The notes: generated by a model not told the origin, from the sequence alone. 64,000 bases of DNA from Schistocephalus solidus (GCA_017591395.1 WEDG01001298.1:186001-250000); one strand, 5' to 3'. Counted from the first letter of the stretch, positions 12,101 to 24,239 are shown. Numbers and translations: made by a program.

Positions 12101-14579
12101 GCTTCTTGAAAGAAGAGGAAGAGAAATTTGAAGATATGGATGTACTGATAACTGTTTCAATTAAGCTGAGAGATGCCCCGCCCTGCTTCAGCCATATTGT
12201 AGTGCTGCTCCGAGATCCCAGTCCCTATGTATGGTCTGAATTTTAATATCGGAAATTCCTTCTTAAGCTTAGCGTGGTTATCTGAGGCAGCTAATCTTTT
12301 CCCATCATTCAACAAAACTGAATTGAGTCATCCAAATGGATGAGTTTAACTGAAAGATTCAGTTCGTTGCATGTCCATGCATAAGACGATGGGGGCGTTA
12401 ATATCCGTTTTCTATAAAAAATGTCAAGTTTCGCACTAAACTAAGTATATACGATGGTATCAGTGAGTGAATTACTTCCCTGGTTTGCACAAGGATAAAG
12501 CATTAAGGAATTCTGAACAACGTAACATTAGCGCATGTGAGACAAGAGTAAACCGAAAATCGCTGGTTGCTTTTAAGTCAGATCATTTTGACTTAGTTAC
12601 CTAGATAAGAATTTACCTATATTTTGTGCAATTTCAAACAGAAAATTCAGAACATTTTTCAATTACAAGAATTCATCGTTAAAGTCGCCCCGTCACGGAT
12701 TTCATTAACGGTTGCTTACTTTCTAACACGAAAAACAGTATAATCACAGCCCCTCAAAATTGCCTGTTTGACCTTGTTAAGTTCAATCTGGATGGTTTTA
12801 AGAAAGGACTCTCCCGATATGCCAGTTATTTCCATTAGAGATTGATTTTTTACAATCAGAAGGAGCAAAGGCAGTCAAATTAGGCATAGTTTACAATTTT
12901 GGTGCAAGAAAATTGCCAGTCTTTAGGAATCCTATATACAGTGCAGTTTTGGAGCAATTCCTATGGATCCACAAAAGCTTTCAGTTAAACCATGTCATTG
13001 CACCAAGCGGGATTCATTTCCGTATCTTCTACCAGACGTTTTTTTTCCAGATACGTCAAGTACGTTTCCAATTGACTTCTGGCACCTGAGTCCCTAGACG
13101 CCTGGCAGGCCCCTTTTCTCAAGTTCCCGTATCTGTAAAAAAAATAATACAGGCTTTCCAAGTGCCCTCAGAGCTCACTTTTATCGACAATTTGCAAGAA
13201 ACTACTGTAGTTTTTCTTTTCGAATTTATAGCGAGAGTTTCAGCACAGCGTCCTCGTTTTGCGAGCAGTCGAGGCTCTTATCTCTGGCTCAAATATTCGA
13301 ATCCAGTTACTGCTGGAGCTGGTAGTTGGCGATATTCCGCTCATCAATCGCCACGTCCTTAACGTTGGTTAATGCTTCCTTGTCGATAGCCATTTTCGGG
13401 GGTCACTCGGAGAGGACATCCGTGACATCCGCTTGTTCAGTCAAAAAACACAAAAATCAACCAATGAAAATCGCCTAATCTTGCACATTTCAGCTTTTAC
13501 TGTTTGCGATCTTGGAAAAAAACGGTGCATTGAGGCTGCGATTAGAATTACGAGAGAGAGAGAGAGACAGTTCACGAAACGCAACCGCTTACTTAACGGA
13601 CTGTTAGCGTGAATTTTTGGAGGTTGACTTTTTTCTGTCCTTAATCTGTCAGGTTGAATACCTTTTTGAAACATATGTGACAGGTGCTTTTCCAACAAAA
13701 ATGATTGGAGTTCATACTTAGCATAAACATATAGAGGTCACACTTCTTTCTTAGGGCCCAAGTAACGACGATTCTCATAACATAAACAGCAAAGCATTAC
13801 AGCTGGAATTCTAGTTGCTACGTCATTACTTCTAAGCAAATTAATAGTTTGACAAATTTTGCTTTGTTCCATTTCGCAAAGCCCCAGGTCAAAACTTGGC
13901 AATTCGTTAGCAGGTTTTAGACGTCCAAGCTATAAAATAATGTTAAAATCAGACATATTTTAGGATTTGTATGCGAGTATCATACTAAACATTTCTGTTA
14001 TTATTCAGCTAAAAATTACTGCACAAATGATTAACGTGTACAGCTAAACCAGCAAAGCATTTTTAGTTCAGGGTGCATTCTTGCCACTTTTGAATGGTTA
14101 CATTATTTAAAAGTGGCTGTCTAGCAATCGAAGGGATTCAGTCCGATCATTCTTAACATAGGTTGACACAAAATGAATATTGAATCAGCAGTTGTTTGCT
14201 GCATATAACTTTTTGACAATTTATTTCCCACGATTCTGAAGTGCTTTTAGTAAGGTTTTAAAATTACGTATCGTGCTATATAAACCAAGATGGTTCAGTT
14301 ACGTCCATTTGCCCGTTTTTTAACAAGCTTCACTTCAAAATCATGGAAAAAGTTCACTCTACAGAAATGACTACTCACGTAATATGTCTCTTTCGTAATG
14401 ATTTTCGGTGCTTTGAAAATTCAAGAAGTGTTGGTAGAAAAACAGACTGCAACATATTATTTCTTGGACGTATATGACGGTAAATTATGGTTTCTTTTCG
14501 TTTTACACTTGATGAAAAGGTATCTTTCGGTTTCAGCAAATCGTTTTTCCATTCAAAATCAATTCAGAACCCAATTTGC
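9146..14579. other. AT-rich stretch without recognisable genes
   Basis: Only short open frames are present and none shows a domain I recognise. A GA microsatellite is at 13551-13567. A possible decayed transposase is annotated separately near 10.7-11.2 kb. The rest appears to be non-coding or intronic DNA. Confidence 0.6.
10740..11225 (+). pseudogene. Possible decayed DDE-type transposase fragment (weak)
   Basis: The reading frame at 10745-10930 (61 aa) is followed, after frame changes, by sequence near 11050-11090 reading approximately NIPEQNPIEFFGLIKE. This resembles the NPIE...K block near the end of many DDE transposases. DNA around 10735-10840 also resembles 61830-61950: both have 'CCCAGATGGT...ATG.GTGGG' and a later 'GGCCATCA..TT..GAGAG'. 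That suggests a dispersed repeat. No catalytic triad can be traced. It could equally be chance similarity. Confidence 0.25.
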
Positions 14580-15007
14580 TTTTAAACTGGCGTTAAGGGC
14601 TTGCCGACTGCAAACTATACATTTTCCGTGCAAGGAACCCGCGACCGTTGGTTATTGAGTGTAGCAGTCGACCATTGAGCCACGGGCAAACCATTTTGTC
14701 GGTTGCGATCAAGAATATGAAAAAGGATAGTGTGATGTTACCTTTCTGCTTAAGGAACATATATGTCCGGTTGTGTCTTGGAGCTCACTTTAGAGCCTTC
14801 GCAGGCTGTCGCCTAGTGAATTGGAGAATATGATGTTAAGGTGGAACTGGCAAAGACAAAGGAAACCGGAATGGCCGCCTCTGGCTTATTAGCCGTCATC
14901 AACCAGTCATACCAGTGTAGATCACTAGAGCTTGGAACCCGCGACCTCGTTTCATTGTGCGTAACAATCTATCAGAAGTTGCTCTGCAACTGCCTGTTAG
15001 GCCTCTA
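14580..15007 (-). repeat. Decayed SINE units, minus orientation
   Basis: Read on the minus strand this holds more than one unit of the same family as the satellite. A tRNA-like head (box A-like TGGCTCAATGG, about 14670-14680) lies near 14620-14720. A unit body containing 'GAGCTCCAAGACACAAC' is at about 14770-14800. A decayed hammerhead (TTGATGA for CTGATGA, GAGG for GAAA) is at about 14870-14915. The matches are clear but heavily mutated, showing an old insertion. Confidence 0.75.
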
Positions 15008-15560
15008 ACGTGAGCTCCAAGGCACAACCGACCTACATATTCCTTAACCAGTTCGGTAAACAATACACTATCTTATTACATATTCCCGATCGAAACAGAC
15101 AAAACGGGCCTGTGGATTAATGGTAGATTTTTAGACTAAATGACCGAAGGTCGTGGGTTTAAATCTCAGGTAATCCACACCTGGGATTGGGTATGACTAG
15201 CTGATGATGGCTAATAGGTCAGAAATTACCATTATGGTCTCCCTTGTCTTTTTTGGTTTCACCTCATCAACATATACCACACGTTGCCATGCGGCTGCAT
15301 GCGAGAGCCTTAGACTGAAACCCAAGGCAAGCCGAGATAAACATGTCCCGTACCTTGATCGGTGACCGCCATTACATCACAATCAATATTCCCGATCACA
15401 ACTGAAAAGACAAGGAACCCTTGTCCCTTTTTTAGAGCGTTCGACGCAATGAAGAAATAGCCCAGGTTTGAATTCCAATTATCTCAACTTGAGATTGTGC
15501 ATGACTGGCAAATTATGGCTAATAAGCCTTTGCCGGTACTCCATCATATGCAGATATTAC
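14985..15560 (+). repeat. Decayed SINE dimer, plus orientation
   Basis: Two successive plus-strand units are seen. 'TATTCCCGATC' starts recur near 15083 and 15387, about 304 bp apart. The first unit keeps CTGATGA...GAAA (about 15199-15223) with a stem II whose base pair is T-A, not the C/A mismatch seen in the array. The second unit ends in a degraded hammerhead near 15510-15530. It abuts the minus-strand units to its left. Confidence 0.78.
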
Positions 15561-18310
15561 AGGTTATTTTGCTTTGCGTTTCTAAATTTTGACTAAACCT
15601 AAGATAAGTAAATAAAATCAGCCGGGACCTTTGGTCATCTTGACAAAATAGTAACAGCTGTGGGTGATAAGAGCGTAGCAAAATAATGAACCGTTTTGCT
15701 TTTTTCAGTTTTTCTTGTCACGACTCAACAAGGATCACAAATCAACTGAGGTATTGATTTAGTTTCTTGGGACCGAAAGGGATTTTTGCGTAATAAAAAA
15801 TCGCAGTGAACAATATTTGTTTCATTTGTAAAGAAGATAAGTGCTCGTACGCTACCATACTTCAAAGGTCAAACCGGAAGGATAGAAGCAATTATATATT
15901 CAGCGTTAGGCATTTCCTTCCCCTCCAGCCCAATTTATGTCATTTATGATATAAATATTCTTTTTTGACTATGCATCCACCAAAACACTTCTCTTTTGTA
16001 AAATTTTGCAATATTCTTGAATTTTATGCTTTTTGGGCAAAATATACTTATATTAAGGCAGTTAGTACTTCCTTCCAATGTAAAAATAATTAAATGACAT
16101 AGAATTGTTTCGATTCAGTTGCTTTACACGTGGTTTCGTGCTTCATTGAAGCCGTCTGCAAATGCTTAAAAAAATGCCCGTGGAAACGGTTGTTTTACTT
16201 TTTTGTAATAGTCAGTCATTTGAGATTCCTGTTGCAATTGACGACCACCGAGCTTCCTTCCACCTCTCTACACTTATAAGTTGGTGGACATCGGTCGGGT
16301 AATTGATTGCCGATTCGTGACCTTTACCACCCATACGAAGCTTCTTTGCTTCGGGAAGTCAAGAGATCAGTGTGTGTTTATTTGAATAGATGCAAACATA
16401 AACTGGGTGGCCGATCTCATGAAAGGCTAAAAATAATTCTGAAATGAATTTTGATCAGTAAAATTACACACATTGGATTATAATAGTGATTACTTTGCAG
16501 AATAATAACAAAATATTTGCGAGACGACAGAATTGCGGTTCTTGAATGCACGTATTTTAGGTGGGCAAAAATACTTACTTAATAACTTTGCATTTTTCAA
16601 CTAATTTTCGATGCAATTATTAATTCAAGTATACTTCATCTAAATGTTTATCATTTTTATTCTTTCTTATGCTCGTTTGATAGCAAATCACATATTCCTT
16701 ATGGGTATACTCCAAAAAAGGGTATATTTAGGTTTTAGAAGTTTCTAAGGATGGTCTACGTTAAAACTGCCCAATTTCCATTCATGTGGGTTTTTATCTG
16801 TACGCTTTTCACTGCCCTCCTGAATTTTACAAAATATGTTGTATCTATTGAATATGTTTATGAAAAATACTTGGTATCATTATAACGGCACATAGAAATT
16901 GCTCGTTCTCCTTACGGTGCAAGAACAGACTAAATGTCCAAAATGCAAGTACGATGGCAGTTGGAGCCAAGGAATATTCGGGAATTCAAAACCATTTTTA
17001 TAAAATAAATAAACACTTCCTTTTAGTTTTTAATTTAACGAATAGGCAATTTTACATCAAGGGATAACAATAAAAAATTAGTTTTTATTCGTCGACATAC
17101 GCTCACCGATCGCTAACAGAACTCACTTGCTCCGCTTTGCATTAAGGCTCATTCTCGATCCCCGCATCAAAAATCACTAGCAAAAATTGTGTACCACTTA
17201 AATAGTAATGTTTTACCAAGGGTGCAGTTTTAGCAGGCGACTGAAGAGATTGTCCGTTAAAAGCTGACATTCTGGCCTGTCGGAAATATTTCGGAACTGC
17301 ACTGAAAGCTAACTATACATATCGTTAACGCATTCCAGACTTGCGGTTAATATTTTGTATATTTTCGCTGATAGCAGAAAATTCGAATCCACGTCACCAC
17401 AGCCCACAGTGTAGCACAAAATATACCCCTGCTTTCAACTCTAACCTCCACCAGTAATATCACCACCCCACACAAGCTCTTCGTATGCGAACGTGACATC
17501 AGTCTCCTCGTGTGTTTTTCCAAGCACTGTGCAAACGGCTATGTACCGCAGACGTTCGTGGACCAAGCAGTCAAGCGTGCACAAGCCATTAAGCATTCAT
17601 AAAGCAGTTAACGAGGACTAGGCATCCGCTTAGCAGAATTGTATGCAAATGTCTGCGTGACTACTTTGCCCTTTTGGCTCGCCCCTTGGTCCCTCAAAAT
17701 GGGATTCATAAAGCCGGATTAGTGGGCTTCGATCACCTCAAAAGGCACTCCTGGTAGCATAAAACAGGAAGCACCATCTGCGTCGAAACCAATGAAACAA
17801 TGTCTTTCATGTTTGGGACTTTCTGCTGAGGATAATGAGAAATAAGTTACATTCTGACTATGAGAGAATAGCAAGTCAAGCACATGTGCCCACATATTTC
17901 GAAAAAGGGATAAATTACTTTGCTGTGTAGTCTTGTGGGTTTATTTTCGAGCCTTGTTAAAATTCTCCTAGAGTTTACATAATCTAAACGAAAACGTCCA
18001 TTTTATTGAACGCTTAACAGACAAGTGCGAAAAATTATTTACTGAATGAAAGCAAACTATTTATTTTTCTGGTATTTGGTGTCGTTCACAATGTATGCAG
18101 CTTTATCCCTGTGACTTGCCCTAGTCGATAAATGCCTGGAAGCCAATGTAGTGCAAACGTGGAGATAAAGGTAATGGTTTGCATCTGCTCAGCCTGCCAT
18201 TTTGGACATTTGTCTGGAAAAAAACTGTTCATTCTCACAGCATTACCACCAATATCTAAAAGGACCTATACAAGGGAAAATGCGAGTCCCAGGAAGTAAT
18301 TAAAAGGAAT
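15561..18310. other. AT-rich stretch without recognisable genes
   Basis: No open frame of note, RNA gene or repeat family was recognised here on either strand. Confidence 0.6.
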
Positions 18311-18344
18311 AAGATGCGATCGCTGGGACAAGAGTTTTCTTCGG

Positions 18345-18385
18345 CTGACGTTTCGGATTCCAAATCAAACCCATCATACGAGACA
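18345..18385 (-). ncRNA. Degenerate PLE hammerhead motif
   Basis: On the minus strand GAAACGTC is intact (18354-18347) with a recognisable stem II (GGGTTT...GGAATCC). The CTGATGA core has decayed to CGTATGA (18380-18374). Hammerheads at the ends of PLEs are known in eukaryotes. This copy is predicted to be inactive. Confidence 0.6.
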
Positions 18386-18442
18386 GTATCAGATACGGGT
18401 AATTCGTACACAGGGAGTTGCAGTATTTATAGGACGCCGTCG

Positions 18443-19060
18443 CTATGCTACTGCACGCCTACGGCAATTAACGGCTCTCCCTCCATCGATAATGACTGCG
18501 CTCTGGTGCGCCAATTGTTTGGTGGTCGGCGTACGGGTCGTTATCCGCTGAAATTTTGTCACCCATGTTGGGGGTTGGCGAAATGATTGCTCGGCCATCT
18601 GGCTCACTGGCACTGACTTCGGAAAATGTGTTCGCTGCAGCGCTCTCCAAAAGTGGCCAATTGCTCTGGTCAAACTGAGTCTCAACACCGAATATGGGTC
18701 TGGGAGGTCATTGCACTTGTTTATAAACTGTGGACCGGTCAACCATGATTCAAGCAGCTCGCGGCTCACGCGATTACCACCTCTTGCTAGAATTTTGACT
18801 TCATCGAACTTGAATTTGTGGCTGATTCTCGTTGGATGAGCCGCGACTTGAGAATTGGCTTCATCTTGCCGCACTGTTGCTGCGTTTTCTGCACTTCGCT
18901 TCTGAAGCAGTCTTCCAGTTTCTCCGATATAGTTGCTCTGCCCGCAACTGCACCAGACACGATAAACAACTTCAGCTGTTTCTTGCCATGGCCGTGGGTG
19001 ATTTGGTTTCATTAACTGACACCGAATGGTGACCGCCGGTCTGTGTGCGACTCCAAATCC
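18443..19060 (-). pseudogene. GIY-YIG endonuclease domain, downstream copy (189-aa open frame)
   Basis: The open frame 19012-18443 starts with VVYRVWCSCGQSNYIGETGR, holding the CxC pair and YIGET signature. It then has AAHPTRISHKFKFDEV and LESWLTGPQFINKCNDLPDP. This is the Penelope-type GIY-YIG nuclease, which nicks target DNA to prime reverse transcription. It is much better preserved than its upstream neighbour. Its flank (GGAGTCGCACACAGACCGG) is repeated in front of both copies, so the two are a direct tandem duplication of about 650 bp. Confidence 0.82.
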
Positions 19061-19074
19061 AAATGGTACGAGTT

Positions 19075-19715
19075 TTAGTGTTTATAGGATTCCGTCGCTA
19101 TGCTACTACACGCCTACGTCAATTAACAGCTCCTCCTTCAGCGATGAAGACTGCGCTCGAGTGCGTTAATTGTTTGATGGCTGGCATGCTGGTCATTATC
19201 CGTTGAAATTTCGTAACCCGTGCTGGGGGTATCGTGATGATTGCCCAGCCAGCTGGCTCACCGGCAATGGCGTTGAAAATGTGTTCGTCAGAGCACTCCC
19301 CGAGTGGTCGATTGTTCTGGCCAAACTGAGTCTCAACACCGAATATGGGTTGGGTAGGTCATTGCACTTGTTAATAGACCGGGGGCCTGTAAACCATGAT
19401 TCAAGCAACTAGCAGCTTTTTAGATTATCACCTCATGCGAGAATTTGAGAGTCGTCGAACTTGAATTTTTGGCCGGTTCTCGTCGAATGATCCTTGACTT
19501 AAGAATTGGCGTCGTTTCGCCGCACTGCTGCCGCGTGTTCGTAAATTCGCGTCAGAAGCAGTCTTCCGGTTTCTCTGACGTATTTGCTTTGCCCACAACT
19601 GCACCAGATCCGATAAACAATTCCAGATGTTTCTTGCCGCGAAAGTAGGTCCTTTGGTCTCATTAACTGACGCTGAATGGAAGCCTCCGGTCTGTGTGCG
19701 ACTCCAACTCTAAGT
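19075..19715 (-). pseudogene. GIY-YIG endonuclease domain, upstream copy (degenerate)
   Basis: On the minus strand, after GTTGGAGTCGCACACAGACC (19714-19695), the sequence reads like IVYRIWCSCGQSKYVRETGR. The usual YIGET is altered to YVRET, and an in-frame stop follows. The 19408-19196 frame then carries LESWFTGPRSINKCNDLPNP, the helix typical of PLE GIY-YIG domains. It is homologous to the second copy about 650 bp downstream on the same strand. Confidence 0.75.
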
Positions 19716-19750
19716 GGCGCGAGAAGGCGGCTGACGGCCTTTGATACGTT

Positions 19751-19999
19751 TTAGAGGTATGGAATCGCACGCCAATATTTAGGTTCAGTGCGATTTTGTC
19801 GTTCATCCCGTTTGCACATGCACTGGTTGACGAAGTTGCGTGGGTAGCCGTTTTCTATGAACACACATCGAAGATATCGTAACTCGGCAAGCTTATCTTC
19901 CGGTTCACTGTAGTGCATATCAACTCTCCGATATAGCATCCTTACGCAACTACATTTGTGACTGATTTGGTGGTTGGTATTGAAGTTCAGTACTTGCAT
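19751..19999 (-). pseudogene. PLE linker between RT and endonuclease
   Basis: An 82-aa open frame starts MQVLNFNTNHQISHKCSCVR and includes a run of charged residues and CMCKRD. It lies between the RT and the GIY-YIG copies and fits the thumb/linker of Penelope-like proteins, which carries conserved histidine and cysteine residues. It is only a fragment of the larger element protein. Confidence 0.6.
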
Positions 20000-20029
20000 C
20001 GTGTGTCTTTTTCCTGAACATTTTGGTTT

Positions 20030-20615
20030 TTAGGCCACCACAATCTTTGCGACAGACGATGGCGTCGAGGAAGACCAGCTGGTTGTTTTCTTCCTCCTCC
20101 ATCGTGAATTGTATGTCCGGGAAGACGCTGTTAGACGTTCTTTGAACGTGAGCACTTGATCCCGTTCGATGAAGACTAAGGTGTCATCCACATACCGAGC
20201 CCAGCATTTCGGTCTGTGGTGTAGGAATACGAGTGACTCCAACCGTTGTAGGACCGCCTCGGCTATCAGTCCAGAGATCGGTGAACCCATTGGTGTTCCA
20301 TTCACCTGCGCGTAGATTGTTCCGTCAAACGTAAGTACGTCCTGAGACTGAAATTCAGGAGCTGAAGGACTTGACGAGTCTGAGGCGATTCTCAGTTTCA
20401 TCGTATTTGCTTCAGAGGAGTAGTTCGAAGGTCTCAACTGCCAGGTCCTGTGGAATAGAAGTAAACATGGGGACTTAACCCTTTAAGTTTCTCCAAGAAT
20501 TGTGTTGAGGAACTGACTGTAGTGTCCAAATCAGCGATCAGAAATTTGAGGCACCGAAACAGTCACTTTGCCAGTCCGTACGTTGGAGTGCCTTTGAGCG
20601 ATACGATGGGTTGGA
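20030..20615 (-). pseudogene. Penelope-like reverse transcriptase, frameshifted
   Basis: The minus-strand open frame 20437-20030 (135 aa) contains GTPMGSPISG (RT motif 4 region, about 20300-20270) and the catalytic YVDD (codons 20194-20183) within WARYVDDTLV. Upstream, in broken frames to about 20615, the sequence still reads like the earlier RT motifs (SLKGTP-like and LAKW-like stretches). After LTFKERL the frame shifts. The true continuation, with QLVFLDAIVCRKD-like sequence, lies in another frame before the linker at 19999-19751. The YVDD aspartates are intact but the gene is broken. Confidence 0.85.
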
Positions 20616-20959
20616 TTTTTCTTAAAAGAATTTACTGGAATAGTGATTTCTAGGACATTTTTCTAATGCAGGTAGACGGTTGGGTCATAAATGTAGACGC
20701 ATTCAAACATAAAAAAAGTAACATCTAGAAAAATAAACGTCCACAAGAAATCCCAATCAGTCAAATCATTCAATATATCAATATAACAAGACGAAAGGTC
20801 CGTACTCACTGAATTTTGATCCCGACATTGCGTGAGTTAGGTCCTCTATGGGGTATTAGAGCAAAGGGAAACTGCACTGCCTTCACGGGCAAACCCCAAT
20901 CTCCTTTAATGTGAGCAGAGAACAATCGATAGATCGATTTCAGTACAAATCGATCGCAC

Positions 20960-21435
20960 CATTCTAAATTAATGATAACCGCTGCGGGGTGGATAGGTCA
21001 CCAAGGTCACATTTATCTTTCCTTCGCCCTCGCAAACCCCCTCCCTACGACCATCAACTGGCTCACAGACTGATTGAACCAGAAAACATCTAAGTCCCTT
21101 GACATACCCAGAGTGATTCCACCAATGCGAATGAGAGGGGAGTGTTAGGAGGGGAGAGAGGGCAAGAAAGAGGAAAGAGGGAGAAGGGCAGATGGGGGAA
21201 TGGCAGGGAGGACGGGAGGGGAAAAGCAGAGGGAAGGGAGCAGACGTACCTGGTTTACAGACATACACAAAACCAGAGACCCTAATTTGGTTTAGCCCGG
21301 TTGCTTCGGGGAGCAAGAGCTGAGAGTTTAGTACCATCTAGAGGCGGCCACAGGAGCATTCAGCACCTGTACGAGACAGATTGAGCGACCAAATACTACC
21401 TGTGTGATACTACCCCTAACTAGTACCCCTTACAC
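20960..21435 (-). mobile_element. LINE copy A: inverted 5' end
   Basis: Read on the minus strand from 21432, this matches the 5' region of LINE copy B from about 31910: GGTACTAGTTAGGGGTAG, then TCGTACAGG.G.TGAATGCTC.TGTGGCCGCCTC, then GGGCTAAACCA. At about 21436-21441 the sequence switches to plus-strand endonuclease coding. The 5' end is thus inverted relative to the body, as in twin-primed LINE insertions. A purine-rich tract at 21130-21240 lies in it. The matching minus-strand open frame (21337-20969) is discussed as a finding. Confidence 0.75.
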
Positions 21436-22560
21436 CGCTGTTTGCCACAACGCATCAACGATTGCCTGATCAGCCTCCGACTGCCTCTCCGGGGAGAAAA
21501 GTTCGCCAACATCCTCAGCGCCTACGCATCCTTACTGACGAGCTCCGACGAGACAAAGAACAAAGTCTCTGAGGATCTACATGCTCTCCTGGCGACTGTG
21601 CCGAAGGAAGATAAGTTCATTGTCCTTGGTGACTTTAACGCATGCATCGGGAAACACAGAGCTACGTGGAGAGGAGTGCTGAGTCCCAAGGGTCTCGCTG
21701 GCTTCAATGACAACGGTCTTCTTCTCCTACGAACCTGCGCCGAACATCGTCTTATCCTGACCAACATCTTTCGCTTCTTGATGCGGCAAAAGGCGACCTT
21801 GATGCACCCCCGGCGGAGACACTGACAGCTTTTGGACATTGTCCTCGTCCAGAGGCGAAATCAACAGGACCTGCTGATGACAAAGGTGATCCCCGGTGCC
21901 GGCGGATGGACGGATCACTACCTCGTAGCTCCAAGATGAGTTTTCGTCTGCAACCACGCATGAAACCCCAAGGTAAGCAACAACCAGGTTAGTTGAATAC
22001 TGTTTTATTAAATGGGCCTGCTTACCATCTCAGTTTCGGCAATAAAATGGCCAACAGGCTAGCCGATCTTCCAGTCACCGATGCGGACACCTCCGTGGAT
22101 AACCACTGGTGCCAACTGAGGGACACCGTCCACTCTACCGCCCCTGGATGTCCTCGGCCGCACACGTCGTCAGCACCAAGACTGGTTCAATGACAACAAC
22201 GCAGCTACCAACGCTCTGCTCGTCGAGAAGAACCAGTTGCACATAGCCTACGTGGATCCCTTTACCGCTGAAAACAAGACAGCCTTCTACTGAAGTCGCC
22301 GCCTTGTGCAGCAATGACTGCGGAAGATGCAGGATGCCTGGATGACCCGCAATGCCGAGGAAAACTAAGAAAAAACGAACCGAAACGAATGGAAACACTT
22401 CTTAGCTGCCACCAAAGCTGTCTACAGACCTCCAGTCAATGGCAGCGCCCCTCTTCTCAGTGCCTACGGCAGGACGCTGCTCACCGAGAAGACGCAAATC
22501 CTGATGCAACGGGCGGAACATTTCCAAAGCGTTCTCTACCAGCCCTCCACCATCTCCGAT
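21436..22560 (+). pseudogene. LINE copy A: APE-like endonuclease and linker
   Basis: Plus-strand coding resumes inside the endonuclease domain ([20 protein letters not shown] from about 21444). It contains [10 protein letters not shown] (about 21621-21648) and, after frameshifts, DHYLVAPR near 21915-21935, which is the GDFN and DH parts of an apurinic-endonuclease fold. The first part of the domain (active-site E region) is missing because of the 5' inversion. The linker at 21993-22560 reads in broken frames (WCQLRDTV, then WAEHFQSVL-like) and matches copy B. It is non-functional. Confidence 0.82.
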
Positions 22561-24182
22561 GCTGCCAGCGATTGTCTGATTGAAGTGGAAATCAACGCCA
22601 ACCTTTATCTTTCACTCTTTCCAAGAAACCATCAGAGCCATGCAGAAAATCTTCAGCGGGAAAGTTGCTGGCTCGGACGCGATCCCTGCTGAAATTTACA
22701 AGCATGGTGGACCCCGATTGATGAACCGACTCACAGCGCTCTTCAAGAGATGTGGCACCAAGGATATATCCCTGTGGATTTCAAAGAAGCCACCATTGTC
22801 CACCTCTATAAGAAGAAGAGGAACCGCGAACTCTGTGAAAACAATCGAGGAAATTCGCTGCGGAACATCGCCGGAAAGATCATCGCCCACATTCTCCTAA
22901 ATCGTCTGGAAGCTCACCTGGAGCAAGGACTGCTCGCGAAAAGTCAAGGTGGCTTCCGATGACACTGAGGAAAAATCAACAGGATCTTCGATTTTCGCCA
23001 GCTCCAAGAGAAGTGCCAGGAAATGCGGATTTACCTCTAAACTACCTTCGTGGAGCTGACAAAAGCCTTTTACACGGTGAATCGTTACGGGCTTTGAAAA
23101 ATCATACAGAAATTCGACTTTCCTGAGTGCGTTAGATTCACGACGGGATGATAGTGCGCGTTACTGACAACAGGAAAGTATTCGAAGCATTCGCAGTGAC
23201 CAATGGAGTGAAGCAGGGCTGCGTCCTTGTGCCAACCCTCTTCAGTCGCATGTTCTATGACATGCTAATGGACGCCTACCGTGACTAACGCCCCGGGATC
23301 CACATCGCATACCGGATGGACAGCCGACTCCTCAGCCAACGGCGGATGCACTTCCAGGCGCATGTACCCACACTCACCGTCCATGAATTTCTCTTCGCTG
23401 CCGACTGCGCACTCAATGCAACGACAGAAGAGGAAATGCAAAGGAGCATGGACCTCTTCGCTGCCGCCTGTGACAACTGCGGACCTCGCATCAACACTGA
23501 GAAAACGGTTGTGATGCATCAACCACCACCCAATACCATCTACACCGCAGCTCAAATCAATGGCAATGAGGCCCAACTGAAATCTATCGATTGCTTCAGG
23601 TGCCTGGGCAGCAATCTCTCACGCAGCATCAAAGTCGACGATGAGATCGCCCATCGGATCGCTAAAGCCAGCCAAGCATTTTGACGCATGCAAAATGTGG
23701 TCTGGAATCGACATGGTCTGCACCTCAGCACCAAACTCAAGATGTACTAAGCTGTCATATTGCCGACGCTGCTGTATGAAGCGGAGACGTGGACGATCTA
23801 CCAAAAGCAGGCGCAGAAGCTCAACCACTTCCACCTCAGCTGTCTCCGCAGAATACTAAAGCTGAGTTGGCATGACAGGATACCGGAAACGGAAGTGTTA
23901 GAACGAACAGGCATTCTCAGCATTTACGCTCAGTTGAAACAACTGCAACTGCGCTGGAGCGGTCACCTTGTGCGGATGGACGACGAAAGGCTACCCAAAC
24001 GATTCTTCTATGGAGATGTCACCATGGGTTCTCGTCATCAAGGGGGTCAAGTACGACGCTACAAAGACACCCTGAAGACCTCCCTGAAGCAATTGCAGAT
24101 CAACCCGGAGTCCTGGGAGGACCTTGCCCGGAATCGATCGGCTTGGAGGAGAACAGTGAAGACAGGGGCAGCAATATACTAA
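22560..24182 (+). pseudogene. LINE copy A: reverse transcriptase, mutated catalytic site
   Basis: Non-LTR RT blocks can be followed across frames: SGKVAGSDAIPAEIYKHGG (22660-22710), NIAGKIIAHILLNRLEAHLE (22865-22925), TNGVKQGCV (23200-23228), LFAADCALN (23391-23417) and the C-terminal region to 24182. The catalytic FADD block reads FAAD (23394-23405), so one metal-binding aspartate is replaced. Stops interrupt the frame at several points, including TAA at 24180. The terminal open frame 23760-24182 is 140 aa and in the same frame as the following zinc fingers. Confidence 0.88.
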
Positions 24183-24239
24183 GCCAACAGGATCGCCGCT
24201 GCCAAGACCAAAAGAGCAGCACGAAAGTCACCAGCGCCC

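Larger units (their letters stand above)
18320..20620 (-). mobile_element. Penelope-like element (minus strand), decayed
   Basis: Reading from about 20615 down to 18320, the order is a reverse transcriptase, a linker with cysteines, a GIY-YIG endonuclease copy, a second GIY-YIG copy, then a terminal sequence with a TATA-like CTATAAATACT (18422-18432) and a hammerhead remnant. An RT followed by a C-terminal GIY-YIG is diagnostic of Penelope-like elements. Several frameshifts and stops break it, so it is not autonomous. The upstream limit is uncertain, since the RT simply fades near 20620. Confidence 0.88.

Noticed and set aside
18832..19032. Plus-strand open frames over the PLE endonuclease
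   Set aside because: They are antisense shadows of the minus-strand GIY-YIG domain, which has clear motifs.
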